Part shown: positions 25,436 through 33,567 of the stretch, piece by piece
Layout: the number at the start of each line of letters is the position of its first letter
How positions within the stretch are numbered: position 1 is the stretch's first letter
DNA from: Croceivirga sp.
Lineage (GTDB): Bacteria; Bacteroidota; Bacteroidia; Flavobacteriales; Flavobacteriaceae
Assembly: GCA_028284935.1 (NCBI GenBank)
Contig: JANQQQ010000012.1
Span: 496,001 to 560,000, forward strand
DNA length: 64,000 nucleotides
Reading direction: 5' to 3'
Notes under the pieces: model-generated
What the model saw: only the letters and a program-made list of their open reading frames with translations
What the model was told of the DNA's origin: nothing
The model's database searches: none
Translations under genes and position numbers: made by a program

Positions 25436-25470
25436 AAAAAAGACCGCGCAGAAATCGCACAGTCCTTTTT
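25436..25470 (-). terminator. Minus-strand intrinsic terminator T3
   Basis: On the minus strand GACUGUGC pairs with GCGCGGUC through two G-U wobbles and is followed by TTTTTT. On the plus strand the same positions would be C-A mismatches, so it works on the minus strand only. It insulates the kinase promoter from upstream transcription. Confidence 0.65.
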
Positions 25471-25663
25471 AGACACTATATCAACTAATAAGATTTGGAT
25501 TATTCTTCACTAACACTTCAAAAATATAGCGATTGTAAGGAGAGGTTTTGGATTTGTTGTGAAAGTGTCCTTTTTTGTTGTGAAATGCGCATTACCAAGC
25601 ACCAAAATACATTTTACCGATGTTTTGTGCATTTCATGGAACACCTTACTTTTTTCCATAAAA

Positions 25664-25695
25664 AAAGTCCCACCTAATACTTGATGGGACCTTTC
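25664..25695 (-). terminator. Minus-strand intrinsic terminator T2
   Basis: GUCCCAUC / GGUGGGAC stem on the minus strand (one G-U pair) followed by TTTTTTT. The plus-strand version has a C-A mismatch and only three Ts. Confidence 0.65.
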
Positions 25696-25718
25696 ACGAG
25701 AACACTATATGAAAATGA

Positions 25719-25747
25719 AAAAATTACTCTTTTTAAATTCTTGTCAA
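25719..25747 (-). promoter_or_regulatory. Possible promoter of a ~50-nt transcript
   Basis: Minus strand TTG, 18-base spacer, TAATTTTT: close to TTG-(17-23)-TAnnTTTG. The predicted start is near 25712, only about 45 bases before terminator T2. Confidence 0.3.
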
Positions 25748-25861
25748 GTAATTACAATTCAAATGTATGACTGCATGGATAATACTTAAAAATATTGTTG
25801 TCAATCCATAATAAAATGTGGTGAGTACTAAATTATTCGATGATTTGGATAGATATCGAAC

Positions 25862-25890
25862 AAAAAAAGCGACCTACGTGGCCGCTTTCC
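25862..25890 (-). terminator. Minus-strand intrinsic terminator T1 of the LytTR gene
   Basis: AAAGCGGCC ACGTA GGUCGCUUU with one G-U pair and a long T run (TTTTTTT) on the minus strand, 17 bases after the stop of the response-regulator gene. Confidence 0.75.
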
Positions 25891-25906
25891 AATATGCTCT
25901 ACAGCT

Positions 25907-26662
25907 TTACGAATTCATTGAAGAGATAATGAACTCTTTAAAATCCTTTGAGATGGGTATCAAGGTATTATTGATCATAATATCCTTGGAGTTGATGGCA
26001 TCAATATGGTCCACATTAACTATGTACGATTTGTGTGCCCTGTAGAACTTGTTCTTTGGAAGCTTTTCCAAATAATCCTTTAAGGGCGAACGCACCAAGA
26101 ACTTTTTGTCTACCGTATTCACCTCCAAATAGACATTATCTGCTTTGATGTATTGGATATCCCCAAACTGTATCCTGTAATAAAGATGTTGTTTTTTTAC
26201 GAATATGGAGTCCTTTAATACCGAGTTGGAAGTAAAACTTTCCCCGCCACTACCGTCAATTTCCTTACTGGCTTCCTTCTTGGAATAATTGAAATTGGAT
26301 AAGGCAATTTCAATGGAGGTATATAAATCTTGTTGTTCAAATGGTTTTACCAAATAGCCGTCGGGTTTTACCGTTTTTGCATTTTCAACGGTCGCTTTAT
26401 CAGAATTGGAAGTCACAAAAATGAAGGGAATGTTGTAATTCTGACGGATATGTTTCCCTAGATCTATACCTGTTTTGTCAGATGCTAGAATAATATCTAT
26501 AAGAACAAGGTCTACGTGATTATTTTTAAGCACCTCAATGGCCTGTTCATAAACTATGACATTATCCACTACTTCATAGCCTATCTCTTCCAACATGGAC
26601 TGCATGTCATCAGCAATGATAACATTGTCCTCTACAATGAGAATCTTAATGGGGTGTTCCAA
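25907..26662 (-). CDS. LytTR family response regulator transcription factor
   Basis: 251 aa. N-terminal CheY-like receiver (ILIVEDNVIIADDMQ, phospho-acceptor Asp56 in LVLIDIIL, FVTSNSDK, DGYLVKPF with the switch Lys) and C-terminal LytTR DNA-binding domain (FGDIQYIKADNVYLEVNT, KNKFYRAHKSYIVNVDHI). The start codon must be TTG (26662): the frame is closed by TAA four codons upstream and no ATG or GTG precedes the receiver. A TACTTTCG element directly abuts it. It likely works with the HisKA_2/TPR kinase downstream. LytTR regulators bind direct repeats upstream of targets, which I cannot locate here. Confidence 0.93.
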   Translation of the reverse strand: MEHPIKILIVEDNVIIADDMQSMLEEIGYEVVDNVIVYEQAIEVLKNNHVDLVLIDIILASDKTGIDLGKHIRQNYNIPFIFVTSNSDKATVENAKTVKPDGYLVKPFEQQDLYTSIEIALSNFNYSKKEASKEIDGSGGESFTSNSVLKDSIFVKKQHLYYRIQFGDIQYIKADNVYLEVNTVDKKFLVRSPLKDYLEKLPKNKFYRAHKSYIVNVDHIDAINSKDIMINNTLIPISKDFKEFIISSMNS

Positions 26663-26697
26663 CGAAAGTATTGTTTAGATAGTTTTAACATTCAAAA

Positions 26698-27603
26698 TTA
26701 CAAAAAATAATTTACTGTAAAATAGAGCAATACGGAGAGCAAAAAGGAAGATAAGGCGAGCTTCTTTAGCTCTGGGTCCAATTTTACCGGCTCACTGGTG
26801 CGTAAGACCTTTGTCAAATGAATCATTATAAGGCCATAGGGAATTAAAAATAATACAGCCCATCCACTAGTTTGAAGAAGGGCATAAACAAGGAAGGAAA
26901 TGAAACTCACCGCCAATAAAAAAAAGTGATATATCTTACCCTTTTCAAAACCAATCTTTACGATCAAGGTATTCTTCCCATGGTTTGTGTCGGATTTTAT
27001 GTCCCTTAAATTGTTCAGGTTTAAAACTCCCACACATAAGGTACCAATGGCTATTGCTGGAAGAAAATCCAGTAAAACCAAACTTTGAACGTACAAAAAT
27101 TTAGTACCCAAAACTGCCAAAAGGCCAAAAAAAAGAAATACGAACACATCTCCAAATCCGCGGTAACCGTATGCTGATTTACCGACCGTATATTTTATCG
27201 CTGCCCAAATACTTAGGATGGCCAGTGCCAAAAAGAGAATGAAATAGGGTGACTGTCCCACGCCAAAAACATAACCCAATAAAGCTATGGCCGTAACCAC
27301 ACTAAAAAGGGCCGTAATGCCAATTCCCCATTTAAGCTCTTTCCTACTTAATGCCCCACTTTGGAGTGCTCGTTTTGGCCCAATGCGATCACCGGAATCC
27401 GTTCCCTTAACCCCATCGCCATAGTCATTGGCGAAATTGGAGGTGATTTGAAAACCAATGGTGACCAGCAAGCAGAGTCCAAAGACCGTGGCGTCGCTCT
27501 TGCCAACAAGGTTGGCCAATGCCGTCCCCGTTATTATTCCAGAAAGTGACAATGGTAAGGTGCGCAGTCGCGCTGCACTAACCCAAGCTCTAAACTTTTC
27601 CAA
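26698..27603 (-). CDS. menA: 1,4-dihydroxy-2-naphthoate polyprenyltransferase
   Basis: 301 aa, UbiA-family integral membrane prenyltransferase with about eight to nine helices. The first Asp-rich motif is NFANDYGDGVKGTDSGDR and the second is LRDIKSDTNHGKNTL, which bind the prenyl diphosphate through magnesium. MenA attaches the polyprenyl chain to DHNA to give demethylmenaquinone. The N-terminus FRAWVSAARLRTLPLSLSG is typical. It directly follows the SPOR-like gene (adjacent start and stop), so the two are co-transcribed. Confidence 0.95.
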   Translation of the reverse strand: MEKFRAWVSAARLRTLPLSLSGIITGTALANLVGKSDATVFGLCLLVTIGFQITSNFANDYGDGVKGTDSGDRIGPKRALQSGALSRKELKWGIGITALFSVVTAIALLGYVFGVGQSPYFILFLALAILSIWAAIKYTVGKSAYGYRGFGDVFVFLFFGLLAVLGTKFLYVQSLVLLDFLPAIAIGTLCVGVLNLNNLRDIKSDTNHGKNTLIVKIGFEKGKIYHFFLLAVSFISFLVYALLQTSGWAVLFLIPYGLIMIHLTKVLRTSEPVKLDPELKKLALSSFLLSVLLYFTVNYFL

Positions 27604-28203
27604 TTAGTTGGGAGATTCAATCTTAAGTCGCTGTCCGTCTTGATATGATGCCACAAAAGCGTCCTCAAAACCAATATTGACCAGTTGTCTTCTGAATTTT
27701 TGGGCCTCCTCCAAAGTTTCAAAAGTTCCCAATGAATAGGCGTAGAAAGGATTTGTTTTCACAAATAGGGTATTGGTAAGTGCTTCGGAGGCCAAAGTAA
27801 CGTTATTGTCTACAAATGACTTCACTTGAACGGAATACACTTTTTCCTTTTCCAAAAACTGTTTGGCCAAGTAGAATTCCTTGACAAGACTTAATTCCTC
27901 GTTTTGATTTTTTAAGTTATCAATTCTTGTTTTGATGGCATCCAAACTGTCAATGGAGACAAGAATGTTATCTTGATTGTTCCTTGCCCTTGAAGTGGTA
28001 ATTCCAGAAAAGTACGACCACAGTCCAAAAACTGCCAAAAAGATCAATGCTGCTATTCCCGCAAAAACATTTCGCTGGATTTTGATCTTTCGTAAATCCT
28101 TATTCTTGAATTTTATTTGATCCAGTAAACGTTCATTGATGATTTGTGACTTTTCAATATCCTTGTGAAGGTCCAATAAATCGTTTTCTTCTATAAATGG
28201 CAT
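27604..28203 (-). CDS. Membrane protein with coiled coil and SPOR-like C-terminus
   Basis: 199 aa. Cytoplasmic N-terminus (FIEENDLLDLHKDIEKSQ), one transmembrane helix about 45-68 (FAGIAALIFLAVFGLWSYFSG), a periplasmic coiled coil about 80-120, and a C-terminal region resembling a SPOR-type fold (YAYSLGTFETLEEAQKFRRQL ... DAFVASYQDGQRL). SPOR domains bind denuded septal peptidoglycan, so a cell-division or envelope role is possible but inferred. It is immediately upstream of menA with no spacer. Confidence 0.75.
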   Translation of the reverse strand: MPFIEENDLLDLHKDIEKSQIINERLLDQIKFKNKDLRKIKIQRNVFAGIAALIFLAVFGLWSYFSGITTSRARNNQDNILVSIDSLDAIKTRIDNLKNQNEELSLVKEFYLAKQFLEKEKVYSVQVKSFVDNNVTLASEALTNTLFVKTNPFYAYSLGTFETLEEAQKFRRQLVNIGFEDAFVASYQDGQRLKIESPN

Positions 28204-28329
28204 CGGTCAAACTGTTTCAGGAACTCTAAAAAGTTAACGCAATCAACGTCAACACGTTATCCTCCTAGATTATTACAAATGTATAACATTTAACGAAAGC
28301 AAAAAATAGCGGGTTGAAATTAGTATTCA

Positions 28330-28356
28330 ACAAAAAAGAAAGTGCCCATCCACTTA
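28330..28356 (-). terminator. Terminator of the cvfB-like gene
   Basis: AAGTG GATGGG CACTT followed by TCTTTTTTG on the minus strand; the 5' arm overlaps the stop codon of the gene at 28354. The stem is short. Confidence 0.5.
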
Positions 28357-29187
28357 TTTTTTTTGTTTGATCCCGTTGGGCAGTAATTGTATTTTTCGTT
28401 GTTTATATAGCACCCCTACTCCTTTCTTAAATGATTTTTTACTCATTTGCAGTACCTGTTTAATTTCATCGGGTGATGATTTATCATGCAAGGGTAAAAA
28501 CCCATCCCTCTTATTCAATTCTTCCAAAATTCGATGGGCAGAAGCATCTAAAGCCTTAAGGCCAATAGGTTCCAAGGAAACATCAATTTTTCCATCTTCC
28601 CTAATAGTTTTAATATAGCCAGCACGGTTATCCCCAACGCTTATATCCTTAAAAACATCACTAAAGAACAATAAGCCTTTGCTCGTATTGTCGATAATCA
28701 CCTCCCAACCTAAATCCGTCTTTCGGTATATCAAAAGATTGACCTGTTCATTTACTTTGTAGTCAATCCACTCCCTTTTAAAAAACTTGTCAATTTTGGT
28801 AGAAGCGACCAGCCTAAAAGATTCTTCATCCAAAAAACAATGGACCACATAGCTTTTTCCCTCTTCCATTCGTGTTTTTTGTTCTTTAAAGGGCACAAAT
28901 AGTTGTTTTTCAAGGCCCCAATCCAAAAAAGCACCAACTTTATTCACTTGCGCTACCTCCAAATACGCAAATTGATCTCTTATGACCAAAGGTTTTAAGG
29001 TGGTGGCAATTGGTCTTTCCTCATGATCCAAATAACAGAAAACCTCTAGAGACTGATTCAAACGTATGTCGTTAGGAACGTACTTGTTGGGAAGTAAGAT
29101 TTCCGTTCCCTGATCATCTTCCAAAAAAATGCCGACACTAGTGCTTCGCACTACACGTAATGTGTTGTAATCCCCTATTTTAATCAT
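28354..29187 (-). CDS. cvfB: S1-domain RNA-binding protein, CvfB family
   Basis: 277 aa, cytoplasmic. It has several S1-like OB segments in series: IKIGDYNTLRVVRSTSVGIFLEDDQGTEILLPNKYVP, then YLEVAQVNKVGAFLDWGLEKQLFVPFKEQ, and a C-terminal winged-helix-like end (LPLHDKSSPDEIKQVLQMSKKSFKKGVGVLYKQRKI). This is the CvfB/YitL organisation, named for a virulence regulator in Staphylococcus that binds RNA. A terminator hairpin overlaps its stop. Confidence 0.88.
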   Translation of the reverse strand: MIKIGDYNTLRVVRSTSVGIFLEDDQGTEILLPNKYVPNDIRLNQSLEVFCYLDHEERPIATTLKPLVIRDQFAYLEVAQVNKVGAFLDWGLEKQLFVPFKEQKTRMEEGKSYVVHCFLDEESFRLVASTKIDKFFKREWIDYKVNEQVNLLIYRKTDLGWEVIIDNTSKGLLFFSDVFKDISVGDNRAGYIKTIREDGKIDVSLEPIGLKALDASAHRILEELNKRDGFLPLHDKSSPDEIKQVLQMSKKSFKKGVGVLYKQRKIQLLPNGIKQKK

Positions 29188-29197
29188 CTTCCTAAAC

Positions 29198-29224
29198 TAA
29201 AAAACCGTGCCTTATGCACGGTTT
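29198..29224 (-). terminator. Terminator between DUF2853 and cvfB-like genes
   Basis: AAACCGTGC ATAAG GCACGGTTT with a run of Ts (TTTTTT) on the minus strand, about 23 bases after the DUF2853 stop. A strong, perfect stem. Confidence 0.8.
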
Positions 29225-29247
29225 CAATATTTCACAACATATGGGTC

Positions 29248-29589
29248 CTATTGATAAACCGACTCCTTACCAAAATGCCTGGCTAACTGGTAATAGATTA
29301 CCGCTCTATGTTTGTTCTTTTCAGACTTTCCATACTTGTCGATTACGCTATGTATTGCATTCAACAATTCCGGTCCGTCTGAGAGGCCCAATTTCTTGAT
29401 AAGAAAGTTATTCTTTACAGTGTCCAACTCCTTTTCGTCACTTCCGGACACTTTTGAAGCGTCCAAATTGTAAATGGCAGGACCTAAACCAATGGCAACT
29501 TTTGTCAAAAAATCCATATCCGGTTCTTCCCCAAATTTTTCTTTGATGTCAGTTGCATATTTTTCTATTAATTCGTCTCTTTTACTCAT
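29248..29589 (-). CDS. DUF2853 family protein
   Basis: 113 aa, small soluble alpha-helical protein (MSKRDELIEKYATDIKEKFG ... KNKHRAVIYYQLARHFGKESVY). The sequence matches my memory of DUF2853, a widespread family of unknown function with a solved structure. It starts 23 bases after menD and ends at its own strong terminator, so it is likely the last gene of the menF-menD transcript. Confidence 0.85.
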   Translation of the reverse strand: MSKRDELIEKYATDIKEKFGEEPDMDFLTKVAIGLGPAIYNLDASKVSGSDEKELDTVKNNFLIKKLGLSDGPELLNAIHSVIDKYGKSEKNKHRAVIYYQLARHFGKESVYQ

Positions 29590-29612
29590 AATCGTTAGTG
29601 TTTTGAAAATGT

Positions 29613-31367
29613 TTATCGATATTCCGAAGATATGAAATCGAAGTAACCAAGCAAAATCCCGTTGTTCAATTCCCTTGGGGTAAAAACCTCAAGAAGTTTA
29701 GGCCTTTTACCGGATTCAAAAAAGCCTGGCAATGTTTCTTCCAACATGTTTCTATTGGCAGCTGACTGGTACTCCAAACCAAACTGTTTACACATATTTT
29801 CAGCGCTCAAATGATGTTCGGTCTCAAAAAAGGTGGCAAACCTATCAGTACCATCAAAGCCTGGAAGAATCCTAAAAATTCCACCTCCAGCATTATTTAT
29901 CAGAATAATTCTAAAATCGTTTTTGATGTAATTATTCCACAAGGCATTACTATCATAAAAAAAACTGAGGTCCCCTGTGATAAGCACAGTAGGGTTTTTA
30001 TGGTATATGGACCCTCCAATTGCGGTGGATGTTGAACCATCTATACCACTGGTGCCCCGATTGCAGTAAACGGGTATTGACCCATCCAAAGGGAACAACT
30101 GTGCGTAGCGAACCGTAGAACTATTCGACAAATGCACTTGATGACCCTTAGGAATGGTTCTCTGCAATACCTCAAACACAGTGAAATCGCTAAAAGGGGC
30201 CTTCTTTACATACTCCAATTGCTTTTTCTGGTAGTTCTTTTTGACCGAATTCCATTTGTTTAAATAATTACTCTCTACTGATTGACTATTTGAAAATAGC
30301 CAAGCCAAAAATTGATTGGGTTCGTTCTTGAAATGTTTGGTAAGGGCAAAATAGGTGTCATAGGCTTTTGTAGGATGAACATGCCAATGGTGCTTAGGCT
30401 TATACTTCCTTAGAAAGGCTTTAACTTTCTTCGAAACCACCAATCCACCAAAGGTAAGCAGGACTTCAGGTTGTAATTCCAAAAAACGCTCGTGGGTGTT
30501 TTTGGATTTCTCTATAGGAAAAATGATACTATCTATGCTTGGAAAAAAATTGGAATGATGTAAGTTCGACGTAGTTTCCGTGAATACAATTGCCGATGGG
30601 TCTTTTGCCAATAAATCCAAATACTTTTTTTCTATGGAATTAGGCGCGTTTACACCTACTAAAATCAGTTTTCGCTTGGCAGAATTCCATATTTGATGAA
30701 TATTCCCAAAGTTGGATTCAATCCCTACTTCCGTTTCATCGTCCAACTTCAATGAAAACCTTTCTTGGTCCTCAATCTCCTCCATTCCATATAAGGGTTC
30801 CTCAAATGGGATATTGATATGGACCGGAAGCCTTTGTCCAAATACTACCTTAAAGGCCGTTCCAATTTGACGCCGATTGAACTTGGCAATGGATTCCTGT
30901 GGTTGTTCCAAGAGTTCTGGCTGATAAAAAGCCAATCGTTCCGTTGCATGAACCGCATCAATTTTCAAATTGGCAGAATAACCAATATGACGATCAAAAA
31001 CCTTATCCTGACGTATGGTTTGCCCATCACCAACATCGATTTTATAAGGTGGCCTATCTGCGGAAATAACAATGAGCGGTATATTGCTGTAAAACGCTTC
31101 TGCAATAGCAGGGTAATAATTCAAAAGTGCACTTCCAGAAGTGCAAACTACGGCAACGGGTTCTTTTTTTTGCTGCGCTATCCCAAGACCAAAGAAGGCC
31201 GCACAGCGTTCATCAACAATGCTAAAACAAGTGAAAAAAGGGTCTCCGGTAAAACTCAGGGTCAAGGGGGCATTCCTAGAACCAGGGGAAATGATAATGT
31301 TGTTGATTCCGGCTGCTTTACACAATAGAACAAGAAGTTGGGCAGCTGGAATGTTGGAGTATTTCAT
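29613..31367 (-). CDS. menD: 2-succinyl-5-enolpyruvyl-6-hydroxy-3-cyclohexene-1-carboxylate synthase
   Basis: 584 aa from the ATG giving MKYSNIPAAQLLVLLCKAAG. ThDP-dependent enzyme that joins isochorismate and 2-oxoglutarate. Motifs: IISPGSRNAPL, the catalytic glutamate region FSIVDERCAAFFGLGIA, TSGSALLNYYPAIAEA, and the ThDP-binding GDLSFFYDSNALWNN plus ILINNAGGGIF. Full family length. A TATTTTTG element ends six bases before the ATG, implying leaderless or nearly leaderless transcription; menF lies about 40 bases upstream, so it may also be read from there. Confidence 0.95.
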   Translation of the reverse strand: MKYSNIPAAQLLVLLCKAAGINNIIISPGSRNAPLTLSFTGDPFFTCFSIVDERCAAFFGLGIAQQKKEPVAVVCTSGSALLNYYPAIAEAFYSNIPLIVISADRPPYKIDVGDGQTIRQDKVFDRHIGYSANLKIDAVHATERLAFYQPELLEQPQESIAKFNRRQIGTAFKVVFGQRLPVHINIPFEEPLYGMEEIEDQERFSLKLDDETEVGIESNFGNIHQIWNSAKRKLILVGVNAPNSIEKKYLDLLAKDPSAIVFTETTSNLHHSNFFPSIDSIIFPIEKSKNTHERFLELQPEVLLTFGGLVVSKKVKAFLRKYKPKHHWHVHPTKAYDTYFALTKHFKNEPNQFLAWLFSNSQSVESNYLNKWNSVKKNYQKKQLEYVKKAPFSDFTVFEVLQRTIPKGHQVHLSNSSTVRYAQLFPLDGSIPVYCNRGTSGIDGSTSTAIGGSIYHKNPTVLITGDLSFFYDSNALWNNYIKNDFRIILINNAGGGIFRILPGFDGTDRFATFFETEHHLSAENMCKQFGLEYQSAANRNMLEETLPGFFESGKRPKLLEVFTPRELNNGILLGYFDFISSEYR

Positions 31368-31373
31368 CTGGTA

Positions 31374-31381
31374 CAAAAATA
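31374..31381 (-). promoter_or_regulatory. -10-like element (TATTTTTG) directly before menD
   Basis: TAnnTTTG match ending six bases before the menD ATG on the minus strand, the same placement as in front of menC. Confidence 0.4.
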
Positions 31382-31405
31382 CAAACGGGAGACCTTAAAA
31401 CCCAA

Positions 31406-32458
31406 TCAAAGTACTTCCAGAATAGTACCACTCTTGTATTGTGTCTCCAGCCACTCCTTCTCGGGGTCGGAATCGGCTGTTATACCTCCTCCAACAAAAA
31501 TTTGTGCATTGCCAGGGGAATACTTAAAACATCTGAGGTTAACGAAAAGGTCGATGTTTTTCTTTTTACCCAAATGTATAGGTCCCAAATATCCGGTGTA
31601 AAATTCCCTATTGTAACCTTCATGCTGCAAAATAAATTCGAGCGCCTCCATTCTTGGCATGCCGCATATAGCGGGGGTTGGGTGCAAACTTTTTACAATG
31701 GTGACTAAATCATCGAAAGGATTCAATTCTCCCACTACCATTGACCTTAGATGCCATAATTTTCCGGCCATGTAGGTATTGGGTCCTGATACACTTAGAT
31801 TAGCTACCTTACCCTTTAAGTTGTGGAGGATATAATCCGTAACCATTTGTTGTTCCTCGCGTTCTTTTATAGTCCAATCGGGCTTTTCATTTTTCACAAC
31901 CGGCAGAGTGCCCGCCAAGGAAGTGGTACATACCAATCCATTTTGAAACTTTAGTAACTGTTCAGGAGTTGCTCCAAACCACATTCCAACTTTTGGATGA
32001 TACCACCAAAAACGAAAAGCTGAAGGGTACTTGACCAACAGAGAGGTGAAAATGTGCTCAGGATGCTTCTGGGTAGATCGATGAATACATCTTGATAATA
32101 CTACCTTTTTTAGCTTGCCCTTTTCAATCCGACTAATGGCATCTTCAACCAATTTTAAATGGAAATCCTTGCCTTCATCTGAAAATTCAATCTTCTTTTC
32201 CTTCTTTTCGTTTTGAATTGCATGAGTTTGAGCTTGGAGGTATTCCCCGGTCAACAGGATTTTATCCCCATTTGCCTCGAAAGGTGCAAATACAAATCCT
32301 GGCGTTTTCAGATCTCCGGTAATTTGAAGGGACGCATCATTTTGGAAAATCCCTTCCATAATACTATCATTGGGGTTTTGATACACAACAAAGGGAAGTT
32401 CCTCTGATAGCCACTTCGCGGCTTTTTTTAAAAGCTTATTGTTGTTTTGGGAGGGCAA
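31406..32458 (-). CDS. menF: Isochorismate synthase (chorismate-binding enzyme)
   Basis: 350 aa. The C-terminal chorismate-binding domain shows KKVVLSRCIHRST, FRFWWYHPKVGMWFGATPEQLL, TTSLAGTLPVV, HLRSMVVGELN, LHPTPAICGMPRMEAL and REFYTGYLGPIH, ending with FVGGGITADSDPEKEW. This order is that of isochorismate synthases (MenF/EntC/DhbC). It supplies MenD directly downstream. The frame is closed by TGA three codons upstream, so the start is the TTG at 32458, which overlaps the thioesterase gene by 23 bases and suggests coupled translation. Confidence 0.92.
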   Translation of the reverse strand: MPSQNNNKLLKKAAKWLSEELPFVVYQNPNDSIMEGIFQNDASLQITGDLKTPGFVFAPFEANGDKILLTGEYLQAQTHAIQNEKKEKKIEFSDEGKDFHLKLVEDAISRIEKGKLKKVVLSRCIHRSTQKHPEHIFTSLLVKYPSAFRFWWYHPKVGMWFGATPEQLLKFQNGLVCTTSLAGTLPVVKNEKPDWTIKEREEQQMVTDYILHNLKGKVANLSVSGPNTYMAGKLWHLRSMVVGELNPFDDLVTIVKSLHPTPAICGMPRMEALEFILQHEGYNREFYTGYLGPIHLGKKKNIDLFVNLRCFKYSPGNAQIFVGGGITADSDPEKEWLETQYKSGTILEVL

Positions 32459-32861
32459 TGGTCGTCAATTTGCAATTAGAAATGAGGTCCCCTTCTTCGT
32501 TGGTAATTCTGATTTCCCACAATTGTGTGGTGCGCCCTTTATGAAGGATACTGGCCCTAGCATATACGTATCCATCCTTGATACTTTTAACATGATTGGC
32601 GGAAATTTCGATGCCCCTGACAAAAAACTGATTCCCATCCAAAAATACATAGGAGGCTGCACTGCCAACGCTTTCGGCCAACGCCACAGAGGCTCCTCCA
32701 TGGAGCACTCCATCCGGTTGGTGAACTTTGGGAGTAACAGGCATTCGTGCAATCAAAAAGTTTTCACCAACATCAACGTACTCCATATCCAAGGTTTCCA
32801 TCAAGGTGCCTTTGCGGATCTGATTGCAAACGGACAGAATCTTTTCTTTGTGCTCCTGCAT
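32436..32861 (-). CDS. Hotdog-fold thioesterase, probable DHNA-CoA thioesterase
   Basis: 141 aa, PaaI/YdiI-type hotdog fold: HQPDGVLHGGASVALAESVGSAASY holds the catalytic glutamate in the LAES helix, and NHVKSIKDGYVYARASILHKGRTTQLWEIRI is the typical second half. In menaquinone synthesis such enzymes (MenI/YdiI) hydrolyse DHNA-CoA. Its 23-base overlap with menF makes that role likely, though the activity is inferred from context. A TATCTTTG element sits 10 bases before the start. Confidence 0.85.
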   Translation of the reverse strand: MQEHKEKILSVCNQIRKGTLMETLDMEYVDVGENFLIARMPVTPKVHQPDGVLHGGASVALAESVGSAASYVFLDGNQFFVRGIEISANHVKSIKDGYVYARASILHKGRTTQLWEIRITNEEGDLISNCKLTTIALPKQQ

Positions 32862-32871
32862 ATTTTTTTTT

Positions 32872-32879
32872 CAAAGATA
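32872..32879 (-). promoter_or_regulatory. -10-like element (TATCTTTG) of the thioesterase-menF-menD unit
   Basis: TAnnTTTG match 10 bases before the thioesterase ATG on the minus strand, separated by an A run. No -33 TTG at 17-23 bases. Confidence 0.5.
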
Positions 32880-32918
32880 CCTATTCGTAAATCAAAAGAA
32901 AGATGGTATTTTTTGACC

Positions 32919-33563
32919 ATGATACAGCACAAAAAGAGGGTGTCCTATACCTCATCCAATTCTTATGAAACCCTTAATGAAATTACGCCAAAGACCAAAA
33001 ATGTGTGGATAGTTGTCCATGGTATGGGTTTCTTGAGTCGTTTTTTTCTAAAACCGTTTCAACAGTTTAATGCTGAAGAAAATTATTTCATTGCCCCACA
33101 AGCACCATCAAAGTACTATCTTAAAGATGATTTTAAATATGTAGGGGCAAGTTGGTTGACCAAGGAAGACACGCCATCAGAAATTGAAAACAACATGAAT
33201 TATTTGGACGCGGTTCTTGAGAATGAATCCCTTCCAGATAATAAAAATTTGATTTTGTTTGGGTTTTCACAAGGTGTTTCGATCATTACGAGATTCCTAT
33301 GTAAAAGAAGAATTAGCCCTTCACATCTCATACTTTACGCAGGAGGAATTCCAAATGAACTAGCGCCCGCGGATTTCAATCATTTAAGTTTTGAACACAC
33401 CAAAGTGAAAATGGTTTGTGGGGATAAGGACCATTTTCTGACACCTCAACGACTCGAAGCAGAGTTGAAAAAATCAGAAAAACTTTTTCAGGGCCATGCC
33501 GAATTCGTCAAATTTCCAGGAGGGCATGAAATCCATCCAAAGGTTCTCAAAGAGTTAATTTAA
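32919..33563 (+). CDS. Alpha/beta hydrolase (phospholipase/carboxylesterase type)
   Basis: 214 aa from ATG 32919; the long track ORF upstream is antisense to the thioesterase. Alpha/beta hydrolase features: nucleophile elbow LILFGFSQGVSI (Ser), MVCGDKDHFLTP with the acidic residue region, and FPGGHEIH with the catalytic His. The oxyanion side shows WIVVHGMGF. It resembles the carboxylesterase/YpfH-like group. Since it diverges from the men operon it could be a MenH stand-in, but the GFSQG nucleophile and fold type favour a general esterase. No signal peptide. Confidence 0.82.
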   Translation: MIQHKKRVSYTSSNSYETLNEITPKTKNVWIVVHGMGFLSRFFLKPFQQFNAEENYFIAPQAPSKYYLKDDFKYVGASWLTKEDTPSEIENNMNYLDAVLENESLPDNKNLILFGFSQGVSIITRFLCKRRISPSHLILYAGGIPNELAPADFNHLSFEHTKVKMVCGDKDHFLTPQRLEAELKKSEKLFQGHAEFVKFPGGHEIHPKVLKELI

Positions 33564-33567
33564 GCGC

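Larger units (their letters stand above)
25473..25906. other. Gene-poor spacer with two short terminated units
   Basis: Between the kinase and response-regulator genes there is no convincing CDS. The segment contains two copies of the 9-mer ATATAGTGT (minus strand; 25473-25481 and 25702-25710), each just upstream of a minus-strand terminator hairpin. A TTG-18 bases-TAATTTTT promoter-like pair (25719-25747) would start a transcript at the second copy. A 49-codon minus ORF (25510-25659) exists but looks random. Confidence 0.4.

Noticed and set aside
25495-25677. 60-aa plus ORF and the opposite 49-codon minus ORF (25510-25659) in the spacer
   Set aside because: Both are unsupported by any motif or start signal and overlap each other antisense.
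32439-32918. Long N-terminal extension of the alpha/beta hydrolase ORF
   Set aside because: It is antisense to the thioesterase gene; the protein begins at ATG 32919.
32919-33563. Assignment of the alpha/beta hydrolase as MenH
   Set aside because: Position is suggestive, but the nucleophile region and fold type fit a general carboxylesterase.
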